A DNA stretch of 64,000 bases from Xanthostigma xanthostigma (Eukaryota; Arthropoda; Insecta; Raphidioptera; Raphidiidae): assembly GCA_963575645.1 (NCBI GenBank), contig OY754470.1, forward strand, positions 25,340,501-25,404,500. The letters are read 5' to 3'. Positions 1 through 10,670 of this stretch are shown here, piece by piece. Position 1 is the first letter of the stretch; every line of letters begins with the position of its first letter. The notes beneath the pieces are model-generated. The model saw only the letters and a program-made list of their open reading frames with translations. It was not told where the DNA came from and searched no databases. The position numbers and the translations under genes are program-made.

Positions 1-118
1 TGCAACACATGAAACATCATCAGACACCCCCGGTGTACATCGTGCAACTGACCCACAAGTTATAGTGTGTTTTTAGATCGGCTTTGAGCTGCATTTACCG
101 TCCGCACTTTAGTACAAA
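1..118 (-). repeat. Dispersed repeat, inverted copy at 58888-58982
   Basis: The block is shared in inverted orientation with 58888-58982: both contain CCACAAGTTAT, then TTTTTAGATCGGCTTTGAGC and GCATTTACCG. The copy here has an extra ~20 bp after the ACATGAAAC segment. No coding potential is seen and the class is unknown. It is probably cut by the window edge. Confidence 0.6.
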
Positions 119-240
119 TAACTATCTATCGCTGTCATATGATAGAAGTGTTCACTGAATCTGTCTTGTTCAGTCAACACCTTTGACGACTATGACTCAG
201 CGGAACGTGTCGACTGTCGGTACATATACATTATACACAT

Positions 241-630
241 CCCTATATTATTAAACGAGCTAATCTTGTATCTACCTATGTACATACCTATGTCCCTAAA
301 TATTTTCTCGAAAACGGCCCTAACGATTTGGATGAAATTTACTGAAAAGGGATTTTGGGGGGCAAAAAATCGTTTTAGCTAGGTCTCATCTCTCGAAAAA
401 ATCGTTTTCTTACAAATTTTATCATTATAAAAATCAATTTTTTGACGTATGAAAATACTTAAATATTGTAAGTAGGTTTTGGAATTTTATACAAACAATG
501 AAACAATTGTTTTTAAAATATTATGACAGTTAATCTTTAATTACTATCCAAGTGAGACTTAAAATAAATACGTATTTGAATATCAGTATTTTATTTAACT
601 TTCTGAGCAAAGCTCGGTCACCCAGGTACT
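241..630 (+). repeat. Dispersed repeat family A, copy 1
   Basis: This ~390-bp block recurs inverted at 17598-17994 with high similarity from end to end, from CCCTATATTATTAAACGAGC to the segment ending CACCCAGGTACT. It holds the AAACGGCCCTAACGATTTGG segment that is widespread in moth and butterfly genomes. No open frame is seen. Being end-to-end similar, the two copies look like complete units rather than random truncations. Confidence 0.65.
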
Positions 631-744
631 ACCTACGTGATAAGCTATTCAAATGATTTTTATAATTGAATGATTCATTCGAAATAATTCCTTCGCATAG
701 TGTATCATAATAATAGCTGGTACGGTGCGTGAACGAAAGGTTGT

Positions 745-985
745 TTTAAATCTCGAATGAATTTTGCTCTCGGTTTCGACTGTCAGTCTTGAGAGAGTCA
801 CTTGTATTAAGTGCGTCATAGAGCAGACGCACATAAAAGACGTAAATAATAGTATTCAATAGGTAGGTACTATGCGAGTTCGATATGATCAGGATAACGA
901 ATGAATTTAGCTCTAGTTTTCGATTGAAACTTGAGAGAGTTACCTGCCATCAGATTCATATAAAAGGCTAAGTAATCATATTCAA
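745..985 (+). repeat. Diverged tandem duplication, ~145 bp period
   Basis: Two successive segments share CGAATGAATTT-GCTCT-GTTTTCGA, then CTTGAGAGAGT-AC, then ATAAAAG and TATTCAATA. They start near 753 and 898. Similarity is partial, so the duplication is old. Confidence 0.45.
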
Positions 986-1049
986 TACTGTGAAACGCAA
1001 TCTGAGAGAGACAATGCAGTGTTTCAAAGAGTAAAGAAAGAGAGTAGTA

Positions 1050-1398
1050 TATTCGCTATGTGCAGCTGTTTGGAAGGGAGACGCTGAACGACCGTGCGCG
1101 CTTAGCGGCGAAAGCTGGCATTTTTACGGCATACGTACTGATATAAAATCAAAGGTAAAAATGACAAATCGTAAGTGCTGCATTATTAATTGTAATAATA
1201 CATCGAAAAATAGTGATGTTAGCTAATATTTTGAACTATTTGATGACAGTTTTTTAAACTTTAACTTTAATTTTTTCACATTTGATTGAAACATTAATTT
1301 TAACTCACTTTTTACTAGTTGTCCTATTTGACATAATGTGTGGGTTGGCCGGTCAATGTCGCTAGATGGCTCGACTTTGAAGTTGCACATAGCGAATA
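1050..1398 (+). mobile_element. Deleted DNA transposon with a THAP-like remnant
   Basis: Inverted ends match: TATTCGCTATGTGCAGCT at 1050 and its near-complement ending at 1398. If the duplicated target is TA, the inverted repeat begins TTCGCTATGTGCA. The only coding trace is the short THAP-like start at 1161. The body of the transposase is missing, so this copy could move only with help from another. The superfamily (P, Kolobok or other THAP-using type) cannot be decided from 349 bp. Confidence 0.55.
1161..1226 (+). pseudogene. THAP-domain N-terminus stub
   Basis: A 21-codon frame begins MTNRKCCIINCNN and ends at TAA after DVS. The spacing Cys-x-x-x-x-Cys right after the start, with basic residues before it, is how THAP zinc fingers start. 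These are DNA-binding domains of P-like and related transposases and of domesticated proteins. The later C2CH ligands are absent because the frame stops and the element is deleted. The identification rests on few residues. Confidence 0.4.
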
Positions 1399-1925
1399 AA
1401 TAATTTATTACTCGGGATTGTAGGTATAAAAATCATTCGAATGATTTTGAATAAGCTCTCGAAACATGTCGAGATATTTTAATAATCGAATAGAAAAGAG
1501 CTTGATTTCCATTAAAAAATTAAAATACTCTACATTTAGCTAGTACGAGTATCTAATTTAAGACAAATAAAAGTGTTGAAGTGCGGTTATATGGCCGTTT
1601 GATGTTGAAATTTCGCGTAAAGTAAAGCCGCAGTAATGAAGTTAGGAAAATGTGTACGTTCTCTCACTGTTAGACCGGAATCTGGATATAAGTATACATG
1701 CACGTCTATAATATAACTAGATATAAATTTACTTTGAGTCGGTGTGAAACATTTAGAAAATTCGTTACAAGTTTTTATATAAAAGAGTTATACATTTAAA
1801 TATTTTTGAAGTAAAACTTCTTTCCGCACGCTTGACTTGGAGCAAGCTGATGAATGCGTGACAAGAGATTTACGGAAGTTGAGAGGGAGATATAAGTTAG
1901 TGAAGATAGAAAGTGGTTGACAAAT

Positions 1926-2073
1926 ACTTCACTGGCTAGTGGCGCCACCAGGTGGCCGAAACAAACACTTCACTGGTTAGTGGCGACATCAGGTGGCCGA
2001 AAATATAAGCAGTACCTACTAACAATAGAATGACACATACTTTACTTGCCAGTGGCGCTATCGGGTGACAGAA
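1926..2073 (+). repeat. Three iterated CTCF-like repeats
   Basis: Three copies of a ~35-bp unit, CTTCACTGG-TAGTGGCG-CA-CAGGTGGCCGAA, occur at 1927, 1966 and 2039. The third is diverged. The first contains CCACCAGGTGGC, which fits the core of the conserved CTCF binding motif. Whether it is bound is unknown. Confidence 0.5.
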
Positions 2074-2534
2074 AAAAGTTTTGTAAACCTACTTTAAATA
2101 ATATTTCATAAAGATTTACGCTTAAAATCCAACGAGAGCTAAGTAATTGCAATGTATTACTTTTGTTTTCATTATCTTTATGTTTATACTTCTTTCTTCT
2201 TACATTAGACTGTTCATTTCGTTCTTGAACAATTTTATAAATTAATATTTTGTTCAATACATTAGATAGTCTACGTTTAAAGTGAATAAAATTGTAAAAT
2301 CATTTTAAAGTTCATATTTTGTGAATTTTCGGGTGAATAATAACAAATTATGGCAGGAAGAAGTTTTACTTCAGTCGTGTGGTCTAAAGCACACTCGTTT
2401 TTTTATTTGATTACTTAAAATGTGACTAAACTTGCTGTAAATAACAAAGTTCCGAAATTGAATCGAAACCTTGTTTTAAAAATGTCACATTGCTAAAAGC
2501 CATCACAGAAATAAGCACGAACAACAGCCTCGGT

Positions 2535-2665
2535 TCTAATTTTGAAATTCGTCTTGTGACTACGCACGCAAGCCCACAGTGACGTCATTTCCATCCTCGT
2601 AGCCAGCAGTGATTCTAACGACTAAAACCGGCGTCGTGTGAAGCGGTTTTAACTTGAGAATTTCA
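2535..2665 (-). mobile_element. MITE family B, fragment
   Basis: The block resembles the 25600-25720 part of family B (CCCACAGTGACGTCATTTCC and GTCGTGTGAAGCGG). It keeps only one side of the element and has diverged, so it is an old fragment of the family whose complete copy is at 2965-3374. Confidence 0.5.
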
Positions 2666-2964
2666 ACACATGTGGATATATGCAGAAGGAAAGAGAGCCG
2701 TTTGTACGAAACACGCAGTAGGGTTGAAAGACCGATGCGGGTCACAAGGACTGTTGGGGGGAAGGGGGGGGGGCGCTGAACGACGTGGAGACAGACGGAC
2801 AGACATCGGCTGAGTGAAGATCAAGTCTGCACTGCTGTTGGATTGAGATGCACTGACGCATGAAATGGTTTTTCATTTTAACATATCGCCTCGCGCTCAA
2901 TATGTGCCGTGCTCAACTACCGCTAGACCGACACACGGAGAGAAATTTGTCTCTCACACTCTAA

Positions 2965-3374
2965 AGGCCGCTGCACACGAGGCTAGAAACACTGCTAAGA
3001 GTTCTGCCGGCCGGTAGGCTGGGTACGAAGCTGGAAATGACGTCACTGCTAGCTCACAAGATAGGTTTTAAAATTAGAACAGGGGCTATTTTTCTCGCTA
3101 GGTACGCTGCTAGGTATGAGCAAGAACCAATCAGGAAGCAGTATCTTGTCACGTGGGCGACTTGAAGAAACGCCCACAAACCAACATGGCGTCATTCTGC
3201 TCAGAGTCAGACAACAGATACGTTTTGCTCTGTGTTTATATTCGAACTGTCACTGCGCGCGCACCAAATCTATCTACAAAACATAACAGCAATCAAGAAA
3301 ACCAGTGCTAGATAACTAGTAGGCAAATATAGCAAGGAATCTAGCAGCGTTTCTAGCCTCGTGTGCAGCGGCCT
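2965..3374 (+). mobile_element. MITE family B, complete (Harbinger-like)
   Basis: Perfect 26-bp terminal inverted repeats start AGGCCGCTGCACACGAGGCT and are flanked by TAA on both sides (2962-2964 and 3375-3377). A 3-bp TWA target duplication with GC-rich ends is the PIF/Harbinger pattern. The 410-bp body has no transposase. Other members of the family here are at 2535, 24966 and 41655. Confidence 0.8.
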
Positions 3375-3555
3375 TAAGAAGCGCTTATAAAGACGTGCAA
3401 AGCTATACTGACGTTTATTGTACAGTATAGGAGTCGAGAGACATGCACCCATTGGAAAAACTGACGACAATTTTAGAATTATTTTCTTAATTTAAGGGTT
3501 ATGTACAGCACAGGATTTTTATTCATTTAGGTACTGTCATTCTTTTCACAGTTAC

Positions 3556-3842
3556 CAGTGGCGTAACAATAGGGTGGCACAAGGGGCAAAATGCCACGGG
3601 CAGCTGGCCTGAGAGGCCGTTAGGACAGGGAGAACCTAACATTTATTACAAAATTTGATAAAAAATATAAATTTTGTATTTAAGTTAGGTATTAACTCAA
3701 GAAAATACACGAATTATACAATATCTGTACTTTACTTCGTGATTGATAAAAATGAAATTACAACGTGAAGCTTTTTTTTATTAAGGGAGGGCCCCATCCG
3801 ATGAATTTGCCACGGGCCTCAGGTGATATAGTTGCGCCACTG
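3556..3842 (+). mobile_element. hAT-type MITE with CAGTGGCG ends
   Basis: The ends are CAGTGGCG and CGCCACTG, typical hAT termini. The 8-bp flanks ACAGTTAC and ACAACTAC differ by two transitions, consistent with a decayed 8-bp target duplication. The inner ends also mirror each other (CCACGGGC and GCCACGGGCC). There is no coding sequence. Confidence 0.65.
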
Positions 3843-4827
3843 ACAACTACGTATGTTCGTAAATCCACTTTCTTAAGAGCGGTGCAATTGGTCAAAAATT
3901 TCTGCCGCTGGTATTTCCTGGTCATTAGGCTCTAACAGAACCTAAAAACATTTTTTAAAATTTGAACCATTTTTTTACCATCTTTGACATTTTTTATCCC
4001 CCTTATCTTAAAATGAGTCTAGATTCCACCTATATATCATATAAGAAAAAATGCTCTAAATTACTTAAATAGCTATGTACTAGGCGGCAGAAAGTTGGGA
4101 CGATATGGTTTTTTTTTGCGCGTCAACTCCTAACTATTGTATAACTATGCAACAGATTGAAATTAAAAATTACATATTTTTTTTAATATAAACTCTTTTC
4201 TGTCCTATTAATAGGTACAATAGTTAATTTTTAAATTTCCAACTACAGCATTAATAGCAATTAATAGGTACCTAATTCAACTAGGATTTTTTTGTGATTA
4301 TTTTCAAAAGATCAGTAATTTGGTTAAAATATTTGATTATATTCAAAGTGTTAGAATTTTTTACTACGCCACTGTGAGAGTGTCTGTTGAAAGAAGTTTT
4401 AATTTTAAGCAGTAAAAATTAACTTATCATATACTTCACACTGTTCGTGGTTGAAATAAGTTAAATAATTAAACATTTTTAAAAGAGGTTTATATTTTTT
4501 GTTTAAATAAATGGATGAATTTTACTGAAAACTTGCAAAAAATGTATGCACTAAGCTGGAAAATTCTTCGAGGTAAAATTTCTTTGTCGAGTTTTATCGA
4601 TAAATTGAGTTAAAAGTTTATAAAAGTACAATTTAATTCCAGGATTTTCTTTAAAATCTTTGACGTTAGTTGGAAACTGTTAGTTAGCGAATATAATGAA
4701 TAAGAAAATGAAAAAGTAGTTTATAGTCTTCGATATAAAAGAAATTTGATTTTAATACTTGGATGTTTTAAGATTGGAAAATCATGTTTTATAAAAGAAG
4801 CTAATTAATAATTAATTTTTTATATGT

Positions 4828-4948
4828 TTAGCTCAATTCTGAAGAAGACCCAAATCCGAACCGAAACGAAAAATCTATTAAATTATAATTTTATAATTTT
4901 TGCCAATATATTGTCTGAAAAATTGGTCGATAATTTTATTTATTTAAA
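4828..4948 (+). repeat. Penelope-like terminal fragment
   Basis: It contains TTCTGAAGAAGACCCAAATC...CCGAAAC, then TGTCTGAAAAATTGGTCGAT, the same arrangement found in the foldbacks at 20300, 32440 and 33150. CTGAAGA and GAAAC flank a short imperfect stem, as in hammerhead-ribozyme-bearing Penelope-like repeats. This copy is single-armed. Confidence 0.45.
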
Positions 4949-5589
4949 ACTACACTTGATTAAAAATAAATCCAATGTGAAAACTAGGTATATAATCAAA
5001 TAATGATCCCTCACGGCAATTGGCCGCGGACAGGCGGCTTAGAACAGTAAAAGTAAAGGTCAAATTCTGCAAGCTTAATTTTTTATATGCTTTCAAAAAT
5101 GCCCGTGGGCATTTTGTGTAGTTAATAACGCAAAAGTTTGCGTATCTAGTAGAATATTTTATTCCTGTACCTGAGTAAACGAGTAAAGTTTTATGACAGC
5201 CCGGTATAAAACCATTTCTGGACGATGATATGAGAATGTTTCATTATTTACTTTTCCCAAAAGTATCTATCAAAACAAAGTTACACAAAATGTAAAATCA
5301 AAAGTCTTTTCAGTAATAAACAGTAACAGTTTTATAGGATTTCAAGGGGCGTTCACACTGTATCTCGTAGCTATATCTGATAGCTTAGTTGACGTACCGT
5401 GTTGTATGCGAAAGTTCTCATATTGTGCTATATAAACGCACCGGTAGCGGACGTTTGTTTTGTATTAGAACTGTTAGTGTGTACGTGCGTAGAATGTTGT
5501 TGCGGTTTTAAAATCACTATTTTTTTTTGTGATGTAACTACAAATAAGTATACGGTTTTCGGATTTTTCTCTTTACTTGTGCTATAAGC

Positions 5590-5790
5590 CATTGCTTCTC
5601 GCCAAATTTCATGATTCTAGGTCAACGGGAAGTACCCTATAAGTTTTGATTCCCAAGAGTCTTGACAGACAGACGGACAAAAAAGTGATTCTACAAGGGT
5701 TCTTTTTACACGCTTTATATTAGTTTCACTTGTAAGTTTGTATGTATGTATGTATGTAAGTACGTATGTTTGTTTGTAAACCCGTTTGGA
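5590..5790 (+). repeat. Lepidopteran dispersed repeat plus TGTA microsatellite
   Basis: The text ATTTCATGATTCTAGGTCAA...GACAGACGGACA is a recurrent moth repeat. It is followed by a (TGTA)n tract at about 5733-5765. No gene is seen. Confidence 0.45.
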
Positions 5791-5840
5791 CTACACCAAG
5801 TGGTTTATTACAGTAGTATAATATGCCAGCAATGTAACTA

Positions 5841-5930
5841 CAGTGTTTAGCCGTGCGGTCTAAAGCACAGGTCTTCGCTGACGTCAACTCTCGGAATCAC
5901 GGGTCGTGGGTTCTAATCCCGTCCACGCTG
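5841..5930 (+). tRNA. tRNA-like sequence with long variable arm (pseudogene or SINE head)
   Basis: The ends CAGTGTT and CACGCTG pair at six of seven positions. There is a D-arm/box A like GCCGTGCGGTCTAAAGC and a clear box B, GTGGGTTCTAATCCCG. A ~90-nt length with a long variable region is the class II (Leu/Ser) layout. The anticodon stem does not pair well, so this is probably not a working tRNA. A related D-arm fragment lies near 2379-2397, and an A-rich tract follows directly, as in a SINE. Confidence 0.5.
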
Positions 5931-5994
5931 AAAAAAAAATTGTTTTTTTTTCGGCAAATTTTTGACAATAAATCGAACTAAAAATTGGAAAATA

Positions 5995-6295
5995 AATATA
6001 GTTTAAAAAAAAACTAAAAAAAAACGCTTTATATCGAACTAAAAAGTAAAAAATATTTTTTTTAAAATAAGCTTAAAACAATAATGGAAAAAAAAATACT
6101 AGTATTATTGTGAAAAAAATCGTGGGGCGCTCGATGTACGAAAATGTGGACCAAAGCGCCTCACGCTTTTTTCACAATAATAGTAGTAATTTTTATTCAT
6201 TATTGTTTTAAGCTTATTTTAAAAAAATATTTTTAACTTTTTAGTTCGATATAAAGCTAATTTTTTAGTTTTTTTTTTAACTATATGTATTTACC
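5995..6295. repeat. Foldback element with ~125-bp arms
   Basis: The left arm (5995-6120) and right arm (6160-6295) are complementary, including AATAAGCTTAAAACAATAAT and TATATCGAACTAAAAAGT. A short GC-rich stem, GGGCGCT...AGCGCCTC, sits at the tip. It resembles the inverted repeat at 54325-54540. No coding sequence is seen. Confidence 0.7.
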
Positions 6296-6299
6296 TTTT

Positions 6300-7060
6300 A
6301 CTTAACCCTATAAAAATGAAGAAAACTTAGCTTACAAATACCACTAGAATTTAATTAATCACTGTAACAATTCACTGCATAAAAATTATTTTTTTTCTTT
6401 TCGTATTATATCGTATATAAATGAAATTCCGACTAATTATTTTCAAATAGAACCGGCAATCGGCGCCACACGGCGGCTAGCACATAGTAGGTACATAGTA
6501 AGATACAATTTCTGTCAGATATTAACGAGAAAACGCTGGTATAAATTGATAATAAAGAGCAGAGCTCTCAATAATTTCAGTGGGCGCATCCATAAATTTT
6601 AATGTACAATCGTCCCTTATTTGCAAACAATGTTGTTTAGCCTTATTACCGCAACAATGTTGTAATGAAAAACTTTTGTTGTATTATGTAATTATATTTA
6701 AAGTTTTACTTGTTAAATACGTCTGTGTGCGAGAAACTTTTCCATCAACGTCCTAACTTTACACATGACGACTAACTGTGAATTTGTTTTGTAATTTAAC
6801 TCACAAAATAAAAGCTGTCATAATTAAAACAATATATACATGCATACATTGTCCGTTGAAATATTATGTATGTGCTGTTTAAACTTTTTATCGTTATAAA
6901 ACGATTAAATCGGTTGTCGACATTACATAGAATCCTAAAATATTGTTGCGTGCTCCTTGTTGGGACGATAATGTGTTCCAAAGAATGTTCCAGACCATGA
7001 CAACAACAATGGAAAGCAGGTAAAAAACCCGACCTTCATAGAATTTTTATTGGAGAAGGC
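6300..7060. other. No recognised gene or repeat
   Basis: AT-rich sequence with short open frames only. There are no splice-bounded exons, RNA genes or inverted repeats that I can support. Confidence 0.4.
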
Positions 7061-7063
7061 AAT

Positions 7064-8060
7064 TATTTATTTATTTATTTAATTCCAAAAATATGTGATA
7101 CATTACTTTACAATTTTAGAGTTGGAATAATCCTGCCCAACTTGGCTGAAGCCAGTGCTAGGGCAGGAGTATGGTTTTTTGGACGTGTAGAAAATATACT
7201 AAAAAAATAAAAGTATAAAATAAAGATTAAAAATAATAAAATATACAAATTATATGCAAGTATATGAGATTAGGTATATGGAATTATTTGAAATTACTTA
7301 TATGAGGATATTATAAATAGCATTCAATTTATCTTCACCTATTGTTCTAAGCCACTCAGAGACCTTTTTTTTAAAAATTTTTTAGTATTTTTAATTGACT
7401 TTATTTCTGCAGGCAATTCGCTATACAACCTGGGGGCTAGGAACATATGTCTTTGTCCAAAAGCTTTTGATATTTTAGGGACAATGTTAGGGTTATTGGC
7501 TTGCATTCTGGTTGAGTAAGGATGTGGTGTTGGATTTAGGGTAGTGTGCTGATGAAATATGGATAGAATTGTTCCCGTGTATATTTGAAATTTTGTTGTA
7601 TGTTTAATACATTGCGTTGCTGGAACAATTCTTTGGACGAAAGTAATGGATGTTTACGCATAAGTATTCGGAGGAGCAGCTTTTGTACATTAATCAAGGG
7701 GGTTAATGTGGTTTTGTAAGCACCACCTCAAGCAGCGATACCATAGCTAAGTAACGACTGGCAAAGTGCGAAGTATACAGTTTTTAGTTGTGGTACTGTC
7801 AGGAAATCTCTTAAAACTACAAATATGTAGGTAAGTTTACGTAGTCGCTTGGTTAGGTCAAGTATGTGTTGGGTCCATTTTAAATTGTTGTCAATTGTAA
7901 GTCCTAAATATTTTATTTTGTCAGTTCTGTCAATTGTTTTACATGTACAGCTAGTTTGTCTATGTCCACAGGTATGTAAAATAATTGACGTGTCTTTTGG
8001 TTGTTCAGAAATTGTTGGGCTAAAAGTTAGATATTTTGTCAAAAAATGCAATGCATGTTA
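7064..8060 (-). pseudogene. Non-LTR retrotransposon 3' end, 5'-truncated
   Basis: On the minus strand a frame from about 8051 to 7728 encodes the end of a reverse-transcriptase region, including IKYLGLTIDNNLKWTQHI and a LLSYGIAA segment. These are the conserved block after the catalytic YADD of Jockey/CR1-group LINEs. Downstream (7380-7730) the similarity continues in broken frames. The element ends at a (TAAA)-like tail at 7064-7081. The catalytic domain and everything 5' of it are missing, the usual result of incomplete target-primed reverse transcription. It is not functional. Confidence 0.7.
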
Positions 8061-8064
8061 AGAA

Positions 8065-9400
8065 AGGTTGAGATGCTTCTAGAACATTCTACAGGCGGGG
8101 GACGAAGCTATGAAATGCGAGTAATAATAATTATTATTAATAATTTACACATGTGTGCAGTGCTATGAAAAATAATTAATTATTATTTATTACTATGTAG
8201 GTATATACATTAATAATTGGTAACGTTTTTCTCGAATATTTACTTATGTAACCTTATGAAAATTTTATTTTAATTTATAAATATATTTCGTAAATGTACA
8301 TTTCCGGTTGAGTTTGAAATACAAAAAAATATACCTCAGCAATTTCCGATAGCAAAAACTATTTAAACTTTTTTGTATCCAGTAGAATACACGAATAATT
8401 CACTGTAACCAGTTTTGGTGAACACACTGTATAATTATGTAGAAAATTGACATTTTAAAACTGTTTCGAAAAAAAAATCTTATACGAACAAAGTTTATCA
8501 GCCATACTATAATTGACTATACCGTAATTTCAGGAATATGTAAAACGATTAAATTGGCACAAAAGAACGATATATATAGAGGATATGAAAATGGGTCTGT
8601 AATGTTTTTGCAAACAAGTGTTTAGTTACGACGGCAGAACAAAACAATATAAGCTTAAGTTGTTCTCCCAGTCAAAGTTAGTTAATTAGCGTTTCTCTGA
8701 TATAATAGCTGTGCCTACCATGGAGCTTGCAATCTTCAAATACAAACCGCTTGACAATACACTGAAAGCTGCCGTTAGTGGCGTCAATTAATTATTAGTG
8801 AAATTATGTTTAGACTCGTTGAGTGCAAAATTTATAATGCAATAAGTTTCATATCGGAATAAACAGCCGTTCCTATTTAATCATACATATTTTTTTTTTT
8901 TTTAATTATAAAAAGAGCGAATCGGCTTCTATGGCCATTATCGCGTAGTAATAAATCATATATATTAATACGCTAAGGTTTAAGATGTTTGCTTCCCTTT
9001 TTAGAAAAAAACACACAATTTCTCCACATAAATTATATATCATTTTACAGATAATTGCTTGCTCTACTGACATCGACAACTAAAAAATTTATTATTGCTA
9101 TTGTTTTTGTAAATTAATTAAACTCTAAACAACGTCTGCCATCTGACGGCGTAACGTTAACACTTCGATCTGTCATATACATCTGACCTTCATATTGTAA
9201 ATACTGCATACTGCCATCTGACGGGCAACGCTGAACAACGCTTTTGCTACTCGCGCCTCTATATGACAATTTTAGTAAAATATTTCTTTTGCAACAAAAA
9301 GAAGAACGTTATAAGCAGTGTGCAAAATTAGAAACGAATTGAATACCTGCAATCATATTTAAAAAATAATTTTGTAAAGTGATAATTATTATACTTATTT
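8065..9400. other. No recognised gene; unknown repeats possible
   Basis: No exon or RNA gene is seen. Two near-copies of CTGCCATCTGACGG occur at about 9130 and 9208. The last part probably belongs to the Helitron whose 3' end is at 9430. Confidence 0.35.
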
Positions 9401-9401
9401 A

Positions 9402-9430
9402 GTGCGAATAACTCGCACAGGTCACGCTAG
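9402..9430 (+). mobile_element. Helitron 3' terminus
   Basis: A perfect hairpin GTGCGA-ATAAC-TCGCAC (9402-9418) is followed 8 nt later by CTAG (9427-9430), the canonical Helitron 3' end. The start of this element was not located. Confidence 0.55.
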
Positions 9431-9665
9431 TCTCTACTAATATTAGAAAGAGAGTCCGAATTTTGTGAGTTTAAGTATATGCGGAAGGCGATCTCCGACA
9501 CTACGCATTCGATTTCAACATTTTTTTCACCAATATATTTACGTTCAGAATGAACACAGGTTATAATATTATATTATAGCGTTAAAATAAAATCACTTTT
9601 CCTGGACACCAATTTTGCTACGTAAGTCGACGAAATAACGGTGGCAATATACAAATTCTAGAGAA
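9431..9665 (+). mobile_element. Helitron 5' part (family shared with 61885-62095)
   Basis: It starts TCTCTACTAATATTAGAAAG, a variant of the Lep1 5' end, directly after the preceding CTAG. Its inner part (GCAAAATTGGT region, TAAGTCGACGAA, AACGGT) is shared with 61885-62095, which carries the 3' end on the other strand. It is truncated at about 9665. Confidence 0.5.
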
Positions 9666-9691
9666 TAAAAAAAAAAAGTGAGTTCACTTAC

Positions 9692-9748
9692 CTCTTCGTG
9701 TTCACGATTAAATTTTTCTTTTTTCTTTAACGCTTCTTGAACTTTTAA
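9692..9748 (-). CDS. 57-bp internal exon, highly charged helix
   Basis: On the minus strand a strong acceptor (GTTTTGTTTCAG) and donor (GTAAGT) bracket 57 bp that read phase 0 to phase 0 as LKVQEALKKKEKFNREHEE. The 19 residues are almost all charged or helix-forming, so this is likely a coiled-coil or linker microexon. I do not recognise the protein. It could follow the phase-0 exon at 22931-23095 of the same strand: joined, that exon's final TNSFEETIHR continues into LKVQEALKKK as one helical stretch. Between the two lie more than 13 kb of transposon-filled sequence. The splice signals and the frame are directly visible; membership in one gene is inference. Confidence 0.55.
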
Positions 9749-9965
9749 CTGAAACAAAACAAAAAAATTTTAAAAACTATTTTTACAAAAAAAGTTTTAC
9801 ATCCGTTTCTCGACTTTGTCATAACAGACGCCATTCGCACCATTACTATTTTTATCATCATACTTCCTGTCATTTTCTTCAATTTTACACTTCCACTTAA
9901 ATAATAGCAATGGGAGAATGACGGAATTTAAAGACATTAGGATAAGGTAGGCAAATTTTGAACAT

Positions 9966-10197
9966 AGGAGTTTGACAGGTAATTAATCGGCCATGACCTT
10001 GAATAAGAACCCATCTCGATATTTATCTGGAATTATTGAGAGAAACCATGGAAAACCTCAAAAAGATGGCCTGTACAGGAATTACCATTTCTCGGCGAAA
10101 GGCAGCAGGAAAAAGTCCCAGCCACATCTGCCTCCGCCGGGATTCGAACCCGGTACCTCCCGAATGCGAGTCTAGTGCCCTCACCACCCCGCTCGGC
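9966..10197 (-). mobile_element. tRNA-derived SINE, copy 1
   Basis: On the minus strand a tRNA-like head (GCCGAGCGGGGTGGTGAGGG and box B GGTTCGAATCCC) is followed by a body shared with 55815-56035. The body includes CCCAGCCACATCT, TTCTCGGCGA and GGCCATGACCTTGAATAAG. Polymerase III internal promoter boxes are intact here. The far end matches the other copy up to AGGAGTTTGA. Confidence 0.7.
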
Positions 10198-10453
10198 AAA
10201 TAAAATATAAAAATAAAAATGTATGATAAAAAGAGCCTATTAAAAGATTCAAGAACAATCTATTAACCCATTCTTTAAAAGGGCCCCCAAGCTTTTTTAG
10301 ACCCAGGGCCTCGCATGTTCCAAAGACGGCCCTGCAAGTTTAAATGAAGTTATACTCCTACCGTTTTACATTGAAGCCGTAAATAAAAATTTTGGAAACG
10401 ACGAGGTATCAGACAATATCATATTACAGCACAAGGACCAAAAGTTTAATACC

Positions 10454-10516
10454 TTGCACTGCGCGCCATGATGCCCGAGGTGAGCCGAGAACATAACGCG
10501 CAGTGCAAAGTAGCAA
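10454..10516. repeat. Short GC-rich palindrome
   Basis: TTGCACTGCGCG and CGCGCAGTGCAA form perfect 12-bp arms around a ~37-nt loop. It lies in otherwise unassigned sequence (10200-10670). Confidence 0.5.
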
Positions 10517-10670
10517 ACTTTCGGACAGTGTAGTGTATACTATTTATCTTCATACTTCGGTCGTAAGTACGCTTATTAAATACATAAGTTAATTAATCAC
10601 ATAAAAACACAGATAAATGCCAAGCAAGTAGCTTTGAGGTTATATACGTCAACGATAGCTGTTCGCGACT

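Noticed and set aside
5841-5930. Functional tRNA-Leu or tRNA-Ser gene
   Set aside because: Acceptor and T arms are fair but the anticodon stem does not pair, and an A tract follows as in SINEs.
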